DNA of 64,000 nt from positions 2,728,001 to 2,792,000 of the forward strand of contig NZ_CP053660.1 of NCBI RefSeq assembly GCF_013177455.1, written 5' to 3'. A program made the translations under genes and the position numbers. Source of the DNA: Nocardioides marmotae (GTDB taxonomy: Bacteria; Actinomycetota; Actinomycetes; Propionibacteriales; Nocardioidaceae). Shown here piece after piece: positions 44,023-52,765 of the stretch (position 1 is its first letter; each line of letters opens with the position of its first letter). Below the pieces are notes generated by a model, which was not told where the DNA came from, ran no database searches, and saw nothing but the letters and a program-made list of their open reading frames with translations.

Positions 44023-44967
44023 GTGACGCAGGCTCCCGCCCCAGAAGGAAGAAAGCTCCTCCGCCTCGAGGTCCGCAACGCCGAGACCCCGATCGAGCGC
44101 AAGCCGGAGTGGATCAAGACCCGGGCGAAGATGGGGCCGGAGTACAAGCACCTCCAGAGCCTGGTGAAGTCCGAGGGACTGCACACCGTGTGCCAGGAGG
44201 CCGGCTGCCCCAACATCTTCGAGTGCTGGGAGGACCGCGAGGCCACCTTCCTCATCGGTGGCGACCAGTGCACCCGCCGCTGCGACTTCTGCCAGATCGA
44301 CACCGGCAAGCCGCAGGACCTCGACCGGGACGAGCCGCGCCGCGTCGCGGAGTCCGTGCAGACCATGGGCCTGCGGTACGCCACGATCACCGGCGTCGCC
44401 CGCGACGACCTGCCCGACGGCGGCGCCTGGCTGTACGCCGAGACCGTCCGCGCCATCCACGAGCTCAACCCCGAGACCGGCGTCGAGAACCTCATCCCGG
44501 ACTTCAACGGCAAGCCCGAGCTGCTCACCGAGGTCTTCGAGTCCCGCCCCGAGGTGCTCGCCCACAACGTCGAGACCGTGCCGCGGATCTTCAAGCGGAT
44601 CCGCCCCGCGTTCCGCTACGAGCGCTCCCTCGACGTGATCACCCAGGCCCGCGACTTCGGCCTGGTCACCAAGTCCAACCTCATCCTCGGCATGGGCGAG
44701 ACCCGCGAGGAGGTCAGCCAGGCGCTGCGCGACCTGCACGGCGCCGGTTGTGAGCTGATCACCATCACCCAGTACCTCCGCCCCTCGGTGCGCCACCACC
44801 CCGTCGAGCGCTGGGTCAAGCCCGAGGAGTTCGTCGAGCTGGCCGCCGAGGCCGAGGAGATCGGCTTCTCCGGGGTGCTCTCGGGTCCCCTGGTGCGTTC
44901 GTCCTACCGCGCCGGACGGCTGTACCGTCAGGCCATGGACGCCCGTGCGGGCGTCACCACCGCCTGA
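44023..44967 (+). CDS. lipA: Lipoyl synthase (radical SAM)
   Basis: 314 residues. Two iron-sulfur clusters are indicated: [12 protein letters not shown] near residue 48 for the auxiliary cluster and CTRRCDFC near 80 for the radical-SAM cluster. GMGET, TQYLRPS and the C-terminal [12 protein letters not shown] carry the remaining ligand (RSSY serine). It inserts two sulfur atoms into octanoyl groups attached by LipB. It starts at a leaderless GTG. The DUF4191 gene follows after 53 bp. Confidence 0.95.
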   Translation: MTQAPAPEGRKLLRLEVRNAETPIERKPEWIKTRAKMGPEYKHLQSLVKSEGLHTVCQEAGCPNIFECWEDREATFLIGGDQCTRRCDFCQIDTGKPQDLDRDEPRRVAESVQTMGLRYATITGVARDDLPDGGAWLYAETVRAIHELNPETGVENLIPDFNGKPELLTEVFESRPEVLAHNVETVPRIFKRIRPAFRYERSLDVITQARDFGLVTKSNLILGMGETREEVSQALRDLHGAGCELITITQYLRPSVRHHPVERWVKPEEFVELAAEAEEIGFSGVLSGPLVRSSYRAGRLYRQAMDARAGVTTA

Positions 44968-45020
44968 CCGGCGGCCTCCCCTTCCCCGCGGCACGACAGC
45001 AAAGGGCACGAACGACCTCC

Positions 45021-45773
45021 ATGGCCAAGGACGCCTCGAAGAAGAACGCCAAGACGACCGCGGCTGCGGCCCAGACCTCGACGGCGGACATGAGCCGCCG
45101 CAAGCAGCTGGTCGAGACCTACAAGATGACCCGCCGCACCGACCGGCGGGTGGGGCTCTACACCTTCGGCGCCGCGGTCCTCGCGGGCTTCCTGGGCTTC
45201 CTCGTCTTCTGGCTGCTTCCCGGCTCGGGCATCATCGGCTGGATCCTCGCCGTCGTCGGCTCGCTGCTGAGCGGCTCGCTGGCCGCGATGATCATCTTCG
45301 GGCGGCGCGCGCAGAACGCCGCCTACCAGCAGATGGAGGGCCAGCCGGGCGCGGCGGCCGCCGCGCTGCGGATGCTGCGCCGCGGCTGGAAGGCCGACCC
45401 GGTCATCGCGTTCAACAAGAACCAGGACGTCGTCCACCGCGTCGTCGGCCCTCCGGGCATCGTCCTGGTCGGCGAGGGCTCCAGCCCCAACCGCGTGCGC
45501 CAGCTGCTCGTCACCGAGCGCCGCAAGCACGAGCGCGTCGCCTCCGACGTACCGATCCACGAGGTCGTCTGCGGCAACGGCGAGGGCGAGGTCCCGCTGC
45601 CGAAGCTCGTCCGCCACGTGCAGAAGCTCGGCAAGCAGGTCAAGCCCGCGGAGATGACCGACGTGCTGAGCCGCCTCAAGGCGCTCGACGCGACCCGCTC
45701 GAACATCCCGCTGCCCAAGGGCCCGATCCCCACCTCGATGAAGGGGATGCGCGGCAACCTGCGCGGCCGCTGA
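45021..45773 (+). CDS. DUF4191-family membrane protein
   Basis: 250 residues. A basic Lys-rich N-terminus is followed by two closely spaced membrane helices (about 48-68 and 74-93, GLYTFGAAVLAGFLGFLVFW and WILAVVGSLLSGSLAAMIIF). A cytoplasmic domain of ~150 residues ends in KGPIPTSMKGMRGNLRGR. The position directly behind lipA is typical of actinobacterial DUF4191 proteins; function unknown. ATG 45021 fits the sequence start MAKDASKKN. Confidence 0.85.
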   Translation: MAKDASKKNAKTTAAAAQTSTADMSRRKQLVETYKMTRRTDRRVGLYTFGAAVLAGFLGFLVFWLLPGSGIIGWILAVVGSLLSGSLAAMIIFGRRAQNAAYQQMEGQPGAAAAALRMLRRGWKADPVIAFNKNQDVVHRVVGPPGIVLVGEGSSPNRVRQLLVTERRKHERVASDVPIHEVVCGNGEGEVPLPKLVRHVQKLGKQVKPAEMTDVLSRLKALDATRSNIPLPKGPIPTSMKGMRGNLRGR

Positions 45774-45803
45774 CCCGGCTCCCCCACCGAGCCACAGACG
45801 AGG

Positions 45804-45833
45804 AACGCCCCCAGCCGTGCGGCTGGGGGCGTT
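45804..45833 (+). terminator. Hairpin terminator after DUF4191 gene
   Basis: AACGCCCCCAGCC (45804-45816) and GGCTGGGGGCGTT (45821-45833) form a perfect 13-bp stem with a GTGC loop, followed by TCTCGCGTCTT. It lies between convergent genes and may act in both directions. Confidence 0.85.
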
Positions 45834-45856
45834 CTCGCGTCTTGCGGTGGCGCGGG

Positions 45857-46771
45857 TCAGGCGGCCGGCGAGGGCTGCATCTGCTGCATCATCTCGCTCG
45901 GGTCGGGCATGTCGGTGACCTCGGCGGCCGGCGGCGCCTCGATCGTGACGTCGGTGCCCCAGTCGTCCATGGTCATCTCCATGGTCGTGGTCGACCCCAT
46001 GACCGGCATCTCCATCACCATCTTGCCGATCCGGCCCTCCTCGTCGAGCCACACGTCGTAGGTGATGGTCTTCGGCAGGCTCTGGGTCGCCTCCTTCGGC
46101 ATCTCGGTGCCGAGGCTGGCGAGCGACGCGGCGAGGTCGACGGTCATCTCGAAGTGGTCGAGGTCGCGGCCGTCGACGTCCTCCTCGCCCACGTAGGTCA
46201 CCTTGTCGATGCCCTCCTCCATCGTCTGGATCGCGGCGAGCGGGTCGTTCTGCTTCAGCAGCTGGTCCATGCCCATCCCGGCCATCGGGCCGTCGGGGTC
46301 GGCGGGGTCGATCTTCCAGTACTTGCCCTGGCTGAGCTCGCCGAGCGAGACGTAGGTGATGCCGTCGACGGCGATCACCTCGGTCGTCGGGCCGCCACCG
46401 GGGATGGTGGTCGTCATCGAGATCGAGGGCGGGGTGGTCGTGTAGTCCACGACGCCCTCGCTGGTGGAGGTCTGCCCGCCGAAGGAGGAGGTCGTGGTCG
46501 TCCTGGCCGTCGTGGAGGCCTCCACGCCGGCGCTGATGATGTCGACGAACTGTGCGGCGGGGACGTCCTGGCCGTCCTCGAGGTCGGAGGCGTCGGCCGC
46601 GTCGTCGCCCTCGTCGGCGGGCTCGGCGTCGGCCGTGGCGCTGCTCGACGTCGCGGGGTCCTTCGCCTCGTCGCTCTCGCTGTCACCGCCGCAGGCGACG
46701 AGCGCGGTCGACAGGAGGGGCGCCACCGCGATGGCGGCGAGGAGGCGGCGGGTGCGGAGCGGACGGGTCAC
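45857..46771 (-). CDS. LppX/LprG-like lipoprotein
   Basis: 304 residues. The signal ends in STALVAC, a lipobox with the anchoring Cys near residue 27, followed by an acidic Ser/Thr/Asp-rich linker (~30-65). The body (FVDIISAGVEASTTARTTTT, VIAVDGITYVSLGELSQGKYWKI, and TYDVWLDEEGRIGKMVMEM) has the half-barrel pattern of LppX/LprG/LolA-like lipid-binding lipoproteins. The end is Met-rich. GTG 46771 has AAAGG upstream; a TTG at 46792 is the alternative. A role in envelope lipid handling is suggested by family only. Confidence 0.75.
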   Translation of the reverse strand: MTRPLRTRRLLAAIAVAPLLSTALVACGGDSESDEAKDPATSSSATADAEPADEGDDAADASDLEDGQDVPAAQFVDIISAGVEASTTARTTTTSSFGGQTSTSEGVVDYTTTPPSISMTTTIPGGGPTTEVIAVDGITYVSLGELSQGKYWKIDPADPDGPMAGMGMDQLLKQNDPLAAIQTMEEGIDKVTYVGEEDVDGRDLDHFEMTVDLAASLASLGTEMPKEATQSLPKTITYDVWLDEEGRIGKMVMEMPVMGSTTTMEMTMDDWGTDVTIEAPPAAEVTDMPDPSEMMQQMQPSPAA

Positions 46772-46842
46772 GTCGGGGCCTTTCGAGATCAATGGACTGA
46801 CCCGTCAAGCATGTCCCGAACGACCAACCGGGCAAACCTCGC

Positions 46843-47295
46843 TCAGCGGTCCGAGGTGCCCGACGTGGGACCGGAGGTGCGACCCAGCGTGCGGTAGACG
46901 TCGAGGGTCACGGTGGCGGTGCCGGCGAGCATGTCGTGCAGGCCGCGGCCGTCGGGGCGGTAGACGAGCGGCGGGATGACCAGCGCGATCGCCACCTGCC
47001 GCGCGAGCAGCACCAGCGGGTTCAGCGGCCTGGTGCTCAGGTCGACCCGCACCACCCGCAGCCGCGTGGCGATCTTGCCGAAGGAGCCGCCGACGGCCCA
47101 GGTCAGCAGGGCCGACTCCACGACGTACACGAGGAGCACGTAGGCGGGGGCCGGGCTGCCGGTCGCGGTGTAGTCCTCGAGGCCGATGAAGGCGATCACC
47201 ACGAGGGTCGAGGCGAACCAGTCGACGGCCAGCGCGGCGATGCGTCGGGCCCACGAGGCTGTCTCGAACGAGGGACCGGGAGCTGCCGTCTTCAC
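46843..47295 (-). CDS. RDD-family membrane protein
   Basis: 150 residues. The N-terminal WARRIAALAVDWFASTLVVIAF carries the Arg and Asp that define the family, followed by two more helices (APAYVLLVYVVESALLTWA and LLARQVAIALVIPPLVY) and GRGLHDMLAGT near the end, another conserved stretch. Function is unknown. GTG 47295 is divergent from glnA. Confidence 0.83.
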   Translation of the reverse strand: MKTAAPGPSFETASWARRIAALAVDWFASTLVVIAFIGLEDYTATGSPAPAYVLLVYVVESALLTWAVGGSFGKIATRLRVVRVDLSTRPLNPLVLLARQVAIALVIPPLVYRPDGRGLHDMLAGTATVTLDVYRTLGRTSGPTSGTSDR

Positions 47296-47343
47296 GGGCG
47301 AAGCCTAGGCGGGCGGCCCACCGGACTGGACCACGGGACACCT

Positions 47344-47373
47344 GTTACACGCCTGAAACAATGCGGATATGGT
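47344..47373 (+). promoter_or_regulatory. GlnR-type box and -10 of glnA
   Basis: GTTAC-N6-GAAAC (47344-47359) matches the actinobacterial GlnR half-site pair gTnAC-n6-GaAAc. TATGGT (47368-47373) is a fitting -10 box eight bases further on, so the GlnR box covers the -35 region. The glnA leader would be about 110 nt. Confidence 0.75.
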
Positions 47374-47488
47374 CGAGAAACCGCTCCCGACGAGGGTGGC
47401 GGCAGTCGTCCGGTGCAGAGCCGCCCCGGCCGGCACGACCCGAGAGAACTCGCCGGCTCGCGGCCCAGTCGCAGCCACAGGAGGACGA

Positions 47489-48910
47489 ATGTTCCAGAAC
47501 AGCGACGAGCTGCTCAAGTACATCAAGGACGAGGGCGTCGAGATGGTCGACGTCCGTTTCTGTGACCTGCCCGGAGTCATGCAGCACTTCACGGTGCCGG
47601 TCTCATCGTTCGACCAGAGCGTCTTCGACGACGGCCTGGGTTTCGACGGCTCCTCCATCCGTGGGTTCCAGGCCATCAACGAGTCCGACATGTCGCTCTT
47701 CCCGGACCCGACCACGGCGTACATCGACCCCTTCCGCAAGTCGAAGACGCTGAACGTCAACTTCTTCATCCACGACCCGATCACGGGCGAGGCCTACTCC
47801 CGCGACCCGCGCAACATCGCGCGCAAGGCGCTGGCCTACCTCGAGACCACGGGTGTCGCCGACACCGCGTTCTTCGCCCCGGAGGCGGAGTTCTACATCT
47901 TCGACAGCGTCCGGTACTCCACTGGCGTCAACGAGGGCTACTACCACATCGACTCCGTCGAGGGCTGGTGGAACTCCGGCAAGGACGGCGCCGACAACCT
48001 GGGCTACAAGACCCGCCTCAAGGGCGGCTACTTCCCCGTCGAGCCCTACGACCACTACAGCGACCTGCGCGCGGACATGGTCAAGAACCTCGAGGCCTGC
48101 GGCCTCCTGGTCGAGCGCGCCCACCACGAGGTCGGCACCGCCGGTCAGGCCGAGATCAACTACCGCTTCGACACCCTGCTGCGCGCCGCGGACGACGTGA
48201 TGAAGTTCAAGTACCTCATCAAGAACACCGCCTGGGAGCAGGGCAAGTCGGTCACCTTCATGCCGAAGCCGATCTTCGGCGACAACGGCTCGGGCATGCA
48301 CGTGCACCAGTCGCTGTGGAAGAACGGCGACCCGCTGTTCTACGACGAGACCGGGTACGGCGGCCTCTCGGAGATGGCCCGCTACTACATCGGCGGCATC
48401 CTCAAGCACGCCCCGTCGCTGCTGGCCTTCACCAACCCGACGGTGAACTCCTACCACCGCCTGGTCCCGGGCTTCGAGGCTCCGATCTCGCTGGTGTACT
48501 CCTCGCGGAACCGCTCCGCGTCGGTGCGCATCCCGATCACCGGCTCGAACCCGAAGGCCAAGCGGATCGAGACCCGCTTCCCCGACCCGTCGGCGAACCC
48601 CTACCTCGCGTTCTCCGCGCTCATGCTCGCCGGCCTCGACGGCATCAAGAACAAGATCGAGCCGGCCGCGCCCATCGACAAGGACATCTACGAGCTCCCG
48701 CCGGACGAGATGGCCGAGATCGACCAGGTGCCGACCAGCCTCGGTGCGGTCCTCGACGCCCTCGAGGCGGACCACGAGTACCTGACCGTCGGCAACGTCT
48801 TCACGCCGGACCTGATCGAGACCTGGATCGACTTCAAGCGCACCAACGAGATCGCGCCCGTGCAGCTGCGCCCGCACCCGCACGAGTTCGAGCTGTACTA
48901 CGACATCTGA
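47489..48910 (+). CDS. glnA: Glutamine synthetase type I
   Basis: 473 residues. Signatures include [18 protein letters not shown] near residue 53, [12 protein letters not shown] near 129 (metal-ligand Glu), [14 protein letters not shown] near 270 (His/ATP region), [11 protein letters not shown] near 344 and [18 protein letters not shown]. NLKLIxxY-type adenylylation would map near residue 400; the region there reads [12 protein letters not shown], with a tyrosine present. ATG 47489 follows AGGAGG. It makes glutamine from glutamate, ammonium and ATP and is probably under GlnR control. Confidence 0.96.
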   Translation: MFQNSDELLKYIKDEGVEMVDVRFCDLPGVMQHFTVPVSSFDQSVFDDGLGFDGSSIRGFQAINESDMSLFPDPTTAYIDPFRKSKTLNVNFFIHDPITGEAYSRDPRNIARKALAYLETTGVADTAFFAPEAEFYIFDSVRYSTGVNEGYYHIDSVEGWWNSGKDGADNLGYKTRLKGGYFPVEPYDHYSDLRADMVKNLEACGLLVERAHHEVGTAGQAEINYRFDTLLRAADDVMKFKYLIKNTAWEQGKSVTFMPKPIFGDNGSGMHVHQSLWKNGDPLFYDETGYGGLSEMARYYIGGILKHAPSLLAFTNPTVNSYHRLVPGFEAPISLVYSSRNRSASVRIPITGSNPKAKRIETRFPDPSANPYLAFSALMLAGLDGIKNKIEPAAPIDKDIYELPPDEMAEIDQVPTSLGAVLDALEADHEYLTVGNVFTPDLIETWIDFKRTNEIAPVQLRPHPHEFELYYDI

Positions 48911-48947
48911 TCCCCGGGGTCTCGTTGACCCGCGGCTAGACGCCTGA

Positions 48948-49001
48948 ACGGCGCCTGGCCCTGGAAAAACGTCTTTCGACGTCTTCCAGGGCCGGGCGCC
49001 G
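48948..49001 (+). terminator. Long hairpin after glnA
   Basis: Outer arms ACGGCGCC/GGCGCCGT and TGGCCCTGGAA/TTCCAGGGCC enclose an inner ACGTC-TTTC-GACGT hairpin, giving a long stem with minor bulges about 40 bp after the glnA stop. Confidence 0.75.
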
Positions 49002-49095
49002 TTCTTCGTGCACGGATCGCCGGGCCCGCGAGAGGGTGTGGGGGCGGCCACGGGAGGGAAGGCCTACCGATACCTCCGGCGACAGGAGCACGGCC

Positions 49096-50220
49096 ATGGC
49101 CCTCGTCCACGCGGTCCTCCGCACCCTTCTCCCGGTCGGCGCCGCCCTGGGTGTCGTGCTCGCCGGCACGCTGGTGGCACCGACGTCCGCCCAGCAGACC
49201 CCCGAGATCCGCGAGGTCGGCTCGGTGGTGCTGCCGGAGACCGACCGCGGCGTCCTCGACCTGGCGGTGAGCACCAACGGCAAGCGCGCGGTGGCCGTGA
49301 GCGGGGACTGGTTGCAGGTGGTGGCGCTGACCGAGGGCGACCCGCAGCTGCTCGGGTCCACCCGGACGGTGTTCGGCGAGCAGGTCGAGCTCTCGCGCGA
49401 CGGGCGCACGGCCTACGTCCTGAGCCAGAACGACACGCTCTACGTCGTCGACGTCAGCGGCACCAAGGCACCACGGATGGTCCGCAAGATCCAGCACAAG
49501 AAGCTCGCGCCCTCGCACGTCTTCGGCATGGTCGCCTCCCGCGACGGCCGGTTCCTCTACCTCAAGCACGGCTTCGAGTACGGCGACCACGGCACCGGCA
49601 AGGGCATCCAGGTCCTCTCGCTCGCCAAGCCCCGCAAGCCCCGCCAGACCGGGCGCGTGAAGACCCCGGAGTGGGACGGCGACATCGCGATCTCCGCCGA
49701 CGGCAAGCACCTGGTGACCTCGAACCACACCACCGACGACTACCTGCTCCAGTACAAGGTCGACAAGCGCACCGGCAAGCCCACGAAGGTCAAGCGCCTG
49801 CGGCTGAGCTTCCGCGGCGACGCGGTAGCGATCGACGACCAGAACCGTGCGGCGTACGTCCTCTCCGGAGGCTCCACGACTAGCGAGCTGCACGTGGCCC
49901 GGCTGAACCTCAAGAAGAAGCGGGTGGCCAAGGCGGCCCGGATCCCCGCCCAGGAGGACGGGCTCGGCCTCGCCGTCTCGCCCGACGGCCGCTACCTCTA
50001 CGCCACCACCTGGCGGGCCAGCCCGGCCGAGCAGCAGTCGTTCCTCGCCCTCGACGCGCGCTCGCTCGCGCCGCTGCACGGCGCCCGGGGCGAGGAGCTG
50101 TACGCCCCGCAGACCGTCCAGGTCTCGCGGCGCGGCCCCACCAAGGGGAACATCTACGTGCCGACGTACACAGGTGTCCGGAGCGGAAGCCCGCTGCTGC
50201 TCGCGCTCACCTACCGCTGA
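49096..50220 (+). CDS. Secreted beta-propeller protein
   Basis: 374 residues. A signal peptide (AVLRTLLPVGAALGVVLAGT) is cleaved near TSAQ. The mature part is built of ~45-residue blades with motifs such as LDLAVSTNGKRAVAV, VELSRDGRTAYVLS, MVASRDGRFLYLKH, IAISADGKHLVTS and LAVSPDGRYLYATT, characteristic of YVTN/lactonase-like seven-bladed propellers. Lys-rich loops are numerous. No catalytic residues are evident. ATG 49096 follows AGGAG. Likely a cell-wall-associated binding protein. Confidence 0.8.
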   Translation: MALVHAVLRTLLPVGAALGVVLAGTLVAPTSAQQTPEIREVGSVVLPETDRGVLDLAVSTNGKRAVAVSGDWLQVVALTEGDPQLLGSTRTVFGEQVELSRDGRTAYVLSQNDTLYVVDVSGTKAPRMVRKIQHKKLAPSHVFGMVASRDGRFLYLKHGFEYGDHGTGKGIQVLSLAKPRKPRQTGRVKTPEWDGDIAISADGKHLVTSNHTTDDYLLQYKVDKRTGKPTKVKRLRLSFRGDAVAIDDQNRAAYVLSGGSTTSELHVARLNLKKKRVAKAARIPAQEDGLGLAVSPDGRYLYATTWRASPAEQQSFLALDARSLAPLHGARGEELYAPQTVQVSRRGPTKGNIYVPTYTGVRSGSPLLLALTYR

Positions 50221-50388
50221 GCGTCCGCCGGGGCCGAGGGAGACCGAGCCACGGAGAAGCGTGTTCTCGGTCGACCAAGGACTGCCGGGCCGGTTGCCTC
50301 ATGGTCGAGCCACGCGTCTACATCTCAGAAGTCGGCGACACCAGCCTCCTGACCTGCACGACCCCGCGCGTGTCGACGCAGCGGATGC

Positions 50389-50493
50389 TCAGTCGACGGC
50401 GGTGTCCACGGTGACCGGGACGTTGCCGCGCGTCGCGTTGCTGTAGGGACAGATCTGGTGGGCGGCCGCGGCGAGCTCGTCGGCTACCTCCAG
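50389..50493 (-). pseudogene. C-terminal remnant of ohr (organic hydroperoxide resistance)
   Basis: About 34 codons ending at a TGA encode AHQICPYSNATRGNVPVTVD near the end, which closely matches the Ohr/OsmC C-terminus with the resolving cysteine in CPYSNATR. The rest of the gene, with the peroxidatic cysteine, is missing. To the right the sequence switches to an alpha/beta-hydrolase gene fragment, so a deletion or recombination removed the 5' part. Confidence 0.75.
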
Positions 50494-50778
50494 CACGCCA
50501 ACGACCCCATCACCTGGTGGAGCTGGTCGCTGGCCGTCCAGCGTCCGGACTGGCTCGAGGAGCCGAGGGCTCCGGGGGTGTCGCCGAGCATCCGCTGGAT
50601 CCCGGGGATCACGATGCTCCAGCTCGGGGCCGACCAGATGATGGCCAACGACATGCCGGCCGGACAGGGTCACCGGTTCGGCCAGGAGCCGGTCTGGGCG
50701 TGGGCGGCGATCCTGCCGCCGCCCGGGTGGACGGAGGCGGACACGGCCCGGCTGGCCGAGGAAGAGCTGGGCGGGTGA
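50458..50778 (+). pseudogene. C-terminal remnant of an alpha/beta-hydrolase membrane protein
   Basis: The 106-codon frame encodes GYLQHANDPITWWSWSLAVQ, then IRWIPGITMLQLGADQMM and GQGHRFGQEPVWAWAAILPP. This resembles the C-terminal end of the large actinobacterial alpha/beta-hydrolase family proteins (Abhydrolase_9 type), including the QHxxDPxxWW motif. The N-terminal membrane part and nucleophile are missing. The GTG at 50458 lies inside the ohr remnant and is unlikely to be a true start. Confidence 0.7.
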
Positions 50779-50784
50779 TCTGCC

Positions 50785-51387
50785 GTGCCCGACCACACCC
50801 ACCCGGCCTCGGCCGGCGTCGACCTGTTCGGGCTGCCGCTCGGCGCCGGCGACAGCACCCACTGCGTTCGCGTCAACGGTCGCGTCTTCGAGGCGGCGGC
50901 CGCCCGCCGTCAGCATCGAGAGCGCTGCGACCTCTTCCACGCTGCGCTCGCCGTGAGCCTGGACGGACAACTGTTCACCATCGAGATGGCACCGGCGTGG
51001 GGCACGGACGCGCCCGATCGCGGAGTCGTGTGCGAAGGCCCGGTGGGGCTGCATCGGCTGGGTCGTTCCCGCTTCTTCCGCTACGAGGTCCGACGGTGGC
51101 GCGACGGGGTGATTCCCGATGCCGCGGAAGCGGTGGACAGCCCGCAGCGCCTCAGCGCGGACCCGGCCATGGCGCAGCAGGTCCTGGACCTGGCGCCGTC
51201 CTTCCCCACCGCGACCTGGGGAAGGGACGAGCAGCGGGCCGGCGACATGTGGAACTCCAACTCCTTGGTCGCCTGGCTGCTGGCTCGCAGCGGGCACGAC
51301 ATGGACACCATCGGCCCGCCCGAGCACGGTCGGGCGCCCGGCTGGCTCGCCGGGCTCGTGGTCGCTGCCCGCAGTGGTAGGACGTGA
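50785..51387 (+). CDS. Protein of unknown function next to the hydrolase remnant
   Basis: 200 residues with no signal peptide. The sequence contains NGRVFEAAAARRQHRERCDLF, LFTIEMAPAWG, GRSRFFRYEVRRWRDG, and near the C-terminus MWNSNSLVAWLLARSGHDMD. The last resembles NSNS-type segments of cysteine-peptidase-like proteins, but a catalytic assignment is not justified. GTG 50785 follows the hydrolase remnant by 6 nt with no clear ribosome site. It may have been translated with the intact hydrolase and is possibly intact itself. Confidence 0.6.
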   Translation: MPDHTHPASAGVDLFGLPLGAGDSTHCVRVNGRVFEAAAARRQHRERCDLFHAALAVSLDGQLFTIEMAPAWGTDAPDRGVVCEGPVGLHRLGRSRFFRYEVRRWRDGVIPDAAEAVDSPQRLSADPAMAQQVLDLAPSFPTATWGRDEQRAGDMWNSNSLVAWLLARSGHDMDTIGPPEHGRAPGWLAGLVVAARSGRT

Positions 51388-51397
51388 TGGACGTCGG

Positions 51398-51595
51398 GTG
51401 GGCGCTGCCGGTGCTGTGGGTGGGGCGCTCGTGTCGTTCGGTTGGGCATACCCGGTCTGGTCGGTGCCCATGGTGCTCGCCCTCGGCCGGCTGTGGCGGC
51501 TCGGCCGGCGACGGCGTCGTACGCCCGGGCCCGGGCTGCCCGTGATCCGCGAGGAGGCCGGGCCCGGGCAGCGGCGCCCGTCGGCTGCCCGCTAG
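51398..51595 (+). CDS. Possible small membrane protein
   Basis: 65 residues with one hydrophobic segment (GGALVSFGWAYPVWSVPMVL), a basic stretch (RLWRLGRRRRR) and a polar tail. No family or clear ribosome site was seen. The frame ends at the -10 box of the next operon. It may be a fragment of a decayed gene. Confidence 0.3.
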   Translation: MGAAGAVGGALVSFGWAYPVWSVPMVLALGRLWRLGRRRRRTPGPGLPVIREEAGPGQRRPSAAR

Positions 51596-51625
51596 CATGA
51601 GTCGCTACTGCAACTTATTCGCAAC
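51593..51625 (+). promoter_or_regulatory. Promoter and candidate metalloregulator site of importer operon
   Basis: TAGCAT (51593-51598) fits a -10 box. TGCAACTTATTCGCAAC (51609-51625) follows just downstream of the predicted transcript start. It has two GCAAC direct repeats 11 bp apart and an AT-rich centre unlike the GC-rich surroundings. Its place before a chelate importer suggests a repressor site of Fur/Zur/DtxR type, unproven. Confidence 0.45.
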
Positions 51626-51635
51626 AAGGACGTCC

Positions 51636-52730
51636 GTGCCCTCCGCTCCTGCGCTCGCCCTGCCTCGCGAGGTCGCTGTCGACCCCCTCGGGCGGGGCCG
51701 GAGGCGGCGCCGCAACACGGTGATCGTGGCGGGGCTGGCGGCGATGCTGGTCGTCTCGACGGTGCTGGGGATCGGGGTCGGCCCGATCGTGATCTCCCCG
51801 GCCGAGGTCCTCGAGGTGCTGCGCGCCCGGCTGGTGTCCGTGGCGCCCGACGGGGTGAGCGCGACGTCCGAGGTGATCGTGTGGGACGTCCGCGTCCCGC
51901 GCGTGCTGATGGCGATCGCCGCCGGTGCCGGCCTCGCGGTGTGCGGCACCGCGCTGCAGGCGATGGTGCGCAACATGCTGGCCGACCCCTACCTGCTCGG
52001 CATCAACTCCGGGGCCTCCAGCGGCGCGGCCGCGACCATCCTGTTCGGGGTGACGCTGGGCGTCGGCGAGCACGCCCTGTCGGCCAGCGCCTTCCTCGGC
52101 GCCCTGGCCGCGTCACTGCTGGTCTTCGTCGTGGCCCGCGCCGCCGGGCGGGTGACGTCGGTGCGGCTGCTGCTGGCCGGCGTCGCGGTCGGCTACGCCC
52201 TCTCGGCGCTGACGAGCTTCCTCATCTTCGCCTCCGGCTCCGCGGAGGGCGCGCGCTCGGTGATGTTCTGGCTGCTGGGCTCGCTCGCCCTGGCCCAGTG
52301 GGGCGCACCCCTGCTCGCGCTGTGCCTGGTCGTCGCGCTGACCGCGCTCGTGCTGACCCTGTGGGGGCGCCGGCTCGACGCGCTGACGATCGGCGACGAG
52401 ACCGCGCTGGTGCTCGGCGTCTCCCCCACCCGCTTCCGCACCCAGGTGCTCGTCGTCGTCTCGCTGTGCATCGGCTTCGTGGTGGCCGCGTCCGGCTCGA
52501 TCGGGTTCGTCGGCCTGGTCGTGCCCCACCTGGCCCGCCGCCTGGTCGGCGCGGCCCACGCCTGGTCGGTGCCGACCGCCGCGCTGCTCGGCGCGACCTT
52601 CCTGGTCTGGGCCGACCTGCTCTCGCGGATGCTCCTGCAGCCGCGCGAGCTGCCCATCGGGATCGTCACCGCGATGGTCGGCGCCCCGTTCCTGCTCTAC
52701 CTCATCCGCCGGCTGCACTCCGCCGCGTGA
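51636..52730 (+). CDS. FecCD-type ABC permease
   Basis: 364 residues with about nine to ten helices. FecCD/BtuC signatures include VRVPRVLMAIAAGAGLAVCG, ADPYLLGINSGASSGAA, LLLAGVAVGYALSA and ASGSIGFVGLVVPHLARRLVG near residue 285, the cytoplasmic loop contacting the ATPase. GTG 51636 follows AAGGA. It imports a chelated metal such as ferric siderophore, heme or cobalamin. It is first in a four-gene operon with binding protein, ATPase and methyltransferase. Confidence 0.9.
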   Translation: MPSAPALALPREVAVDPLGRGRRRRRNTVIVAGLAAMLVVSTVLGIGVGPIVISPAEVLEVLRARLVSVAPDGVSATSEVIVWDVRVPRVLMAIAAGAGLAVCGTALQAMVRNMLADPYLLGINSGASSGAAATILFGVTLGVGEHALSASAFLGALAASLLVFVVARAAGRVTSVRLLLAGVAVGYALSALTSFLIFASGSAEGARSVMFWLLGSLALAQWGAPLLALCLVVALTALVLTLWGRRLDALTIGDETALVLGVSPTRFRTQVLVVVSLCIGFVVAASGSIGFVGLVVPHLARRLVGAAHAWSVPTAALLGATFLVWADLLSRMLLQPRELPIGIVTAMVGAPFLLYLIRRLHSAA

Positions 52731-52765
52731 TGCCGTCCCCCCGTTCGGACCACCGGAAGGCCCCC

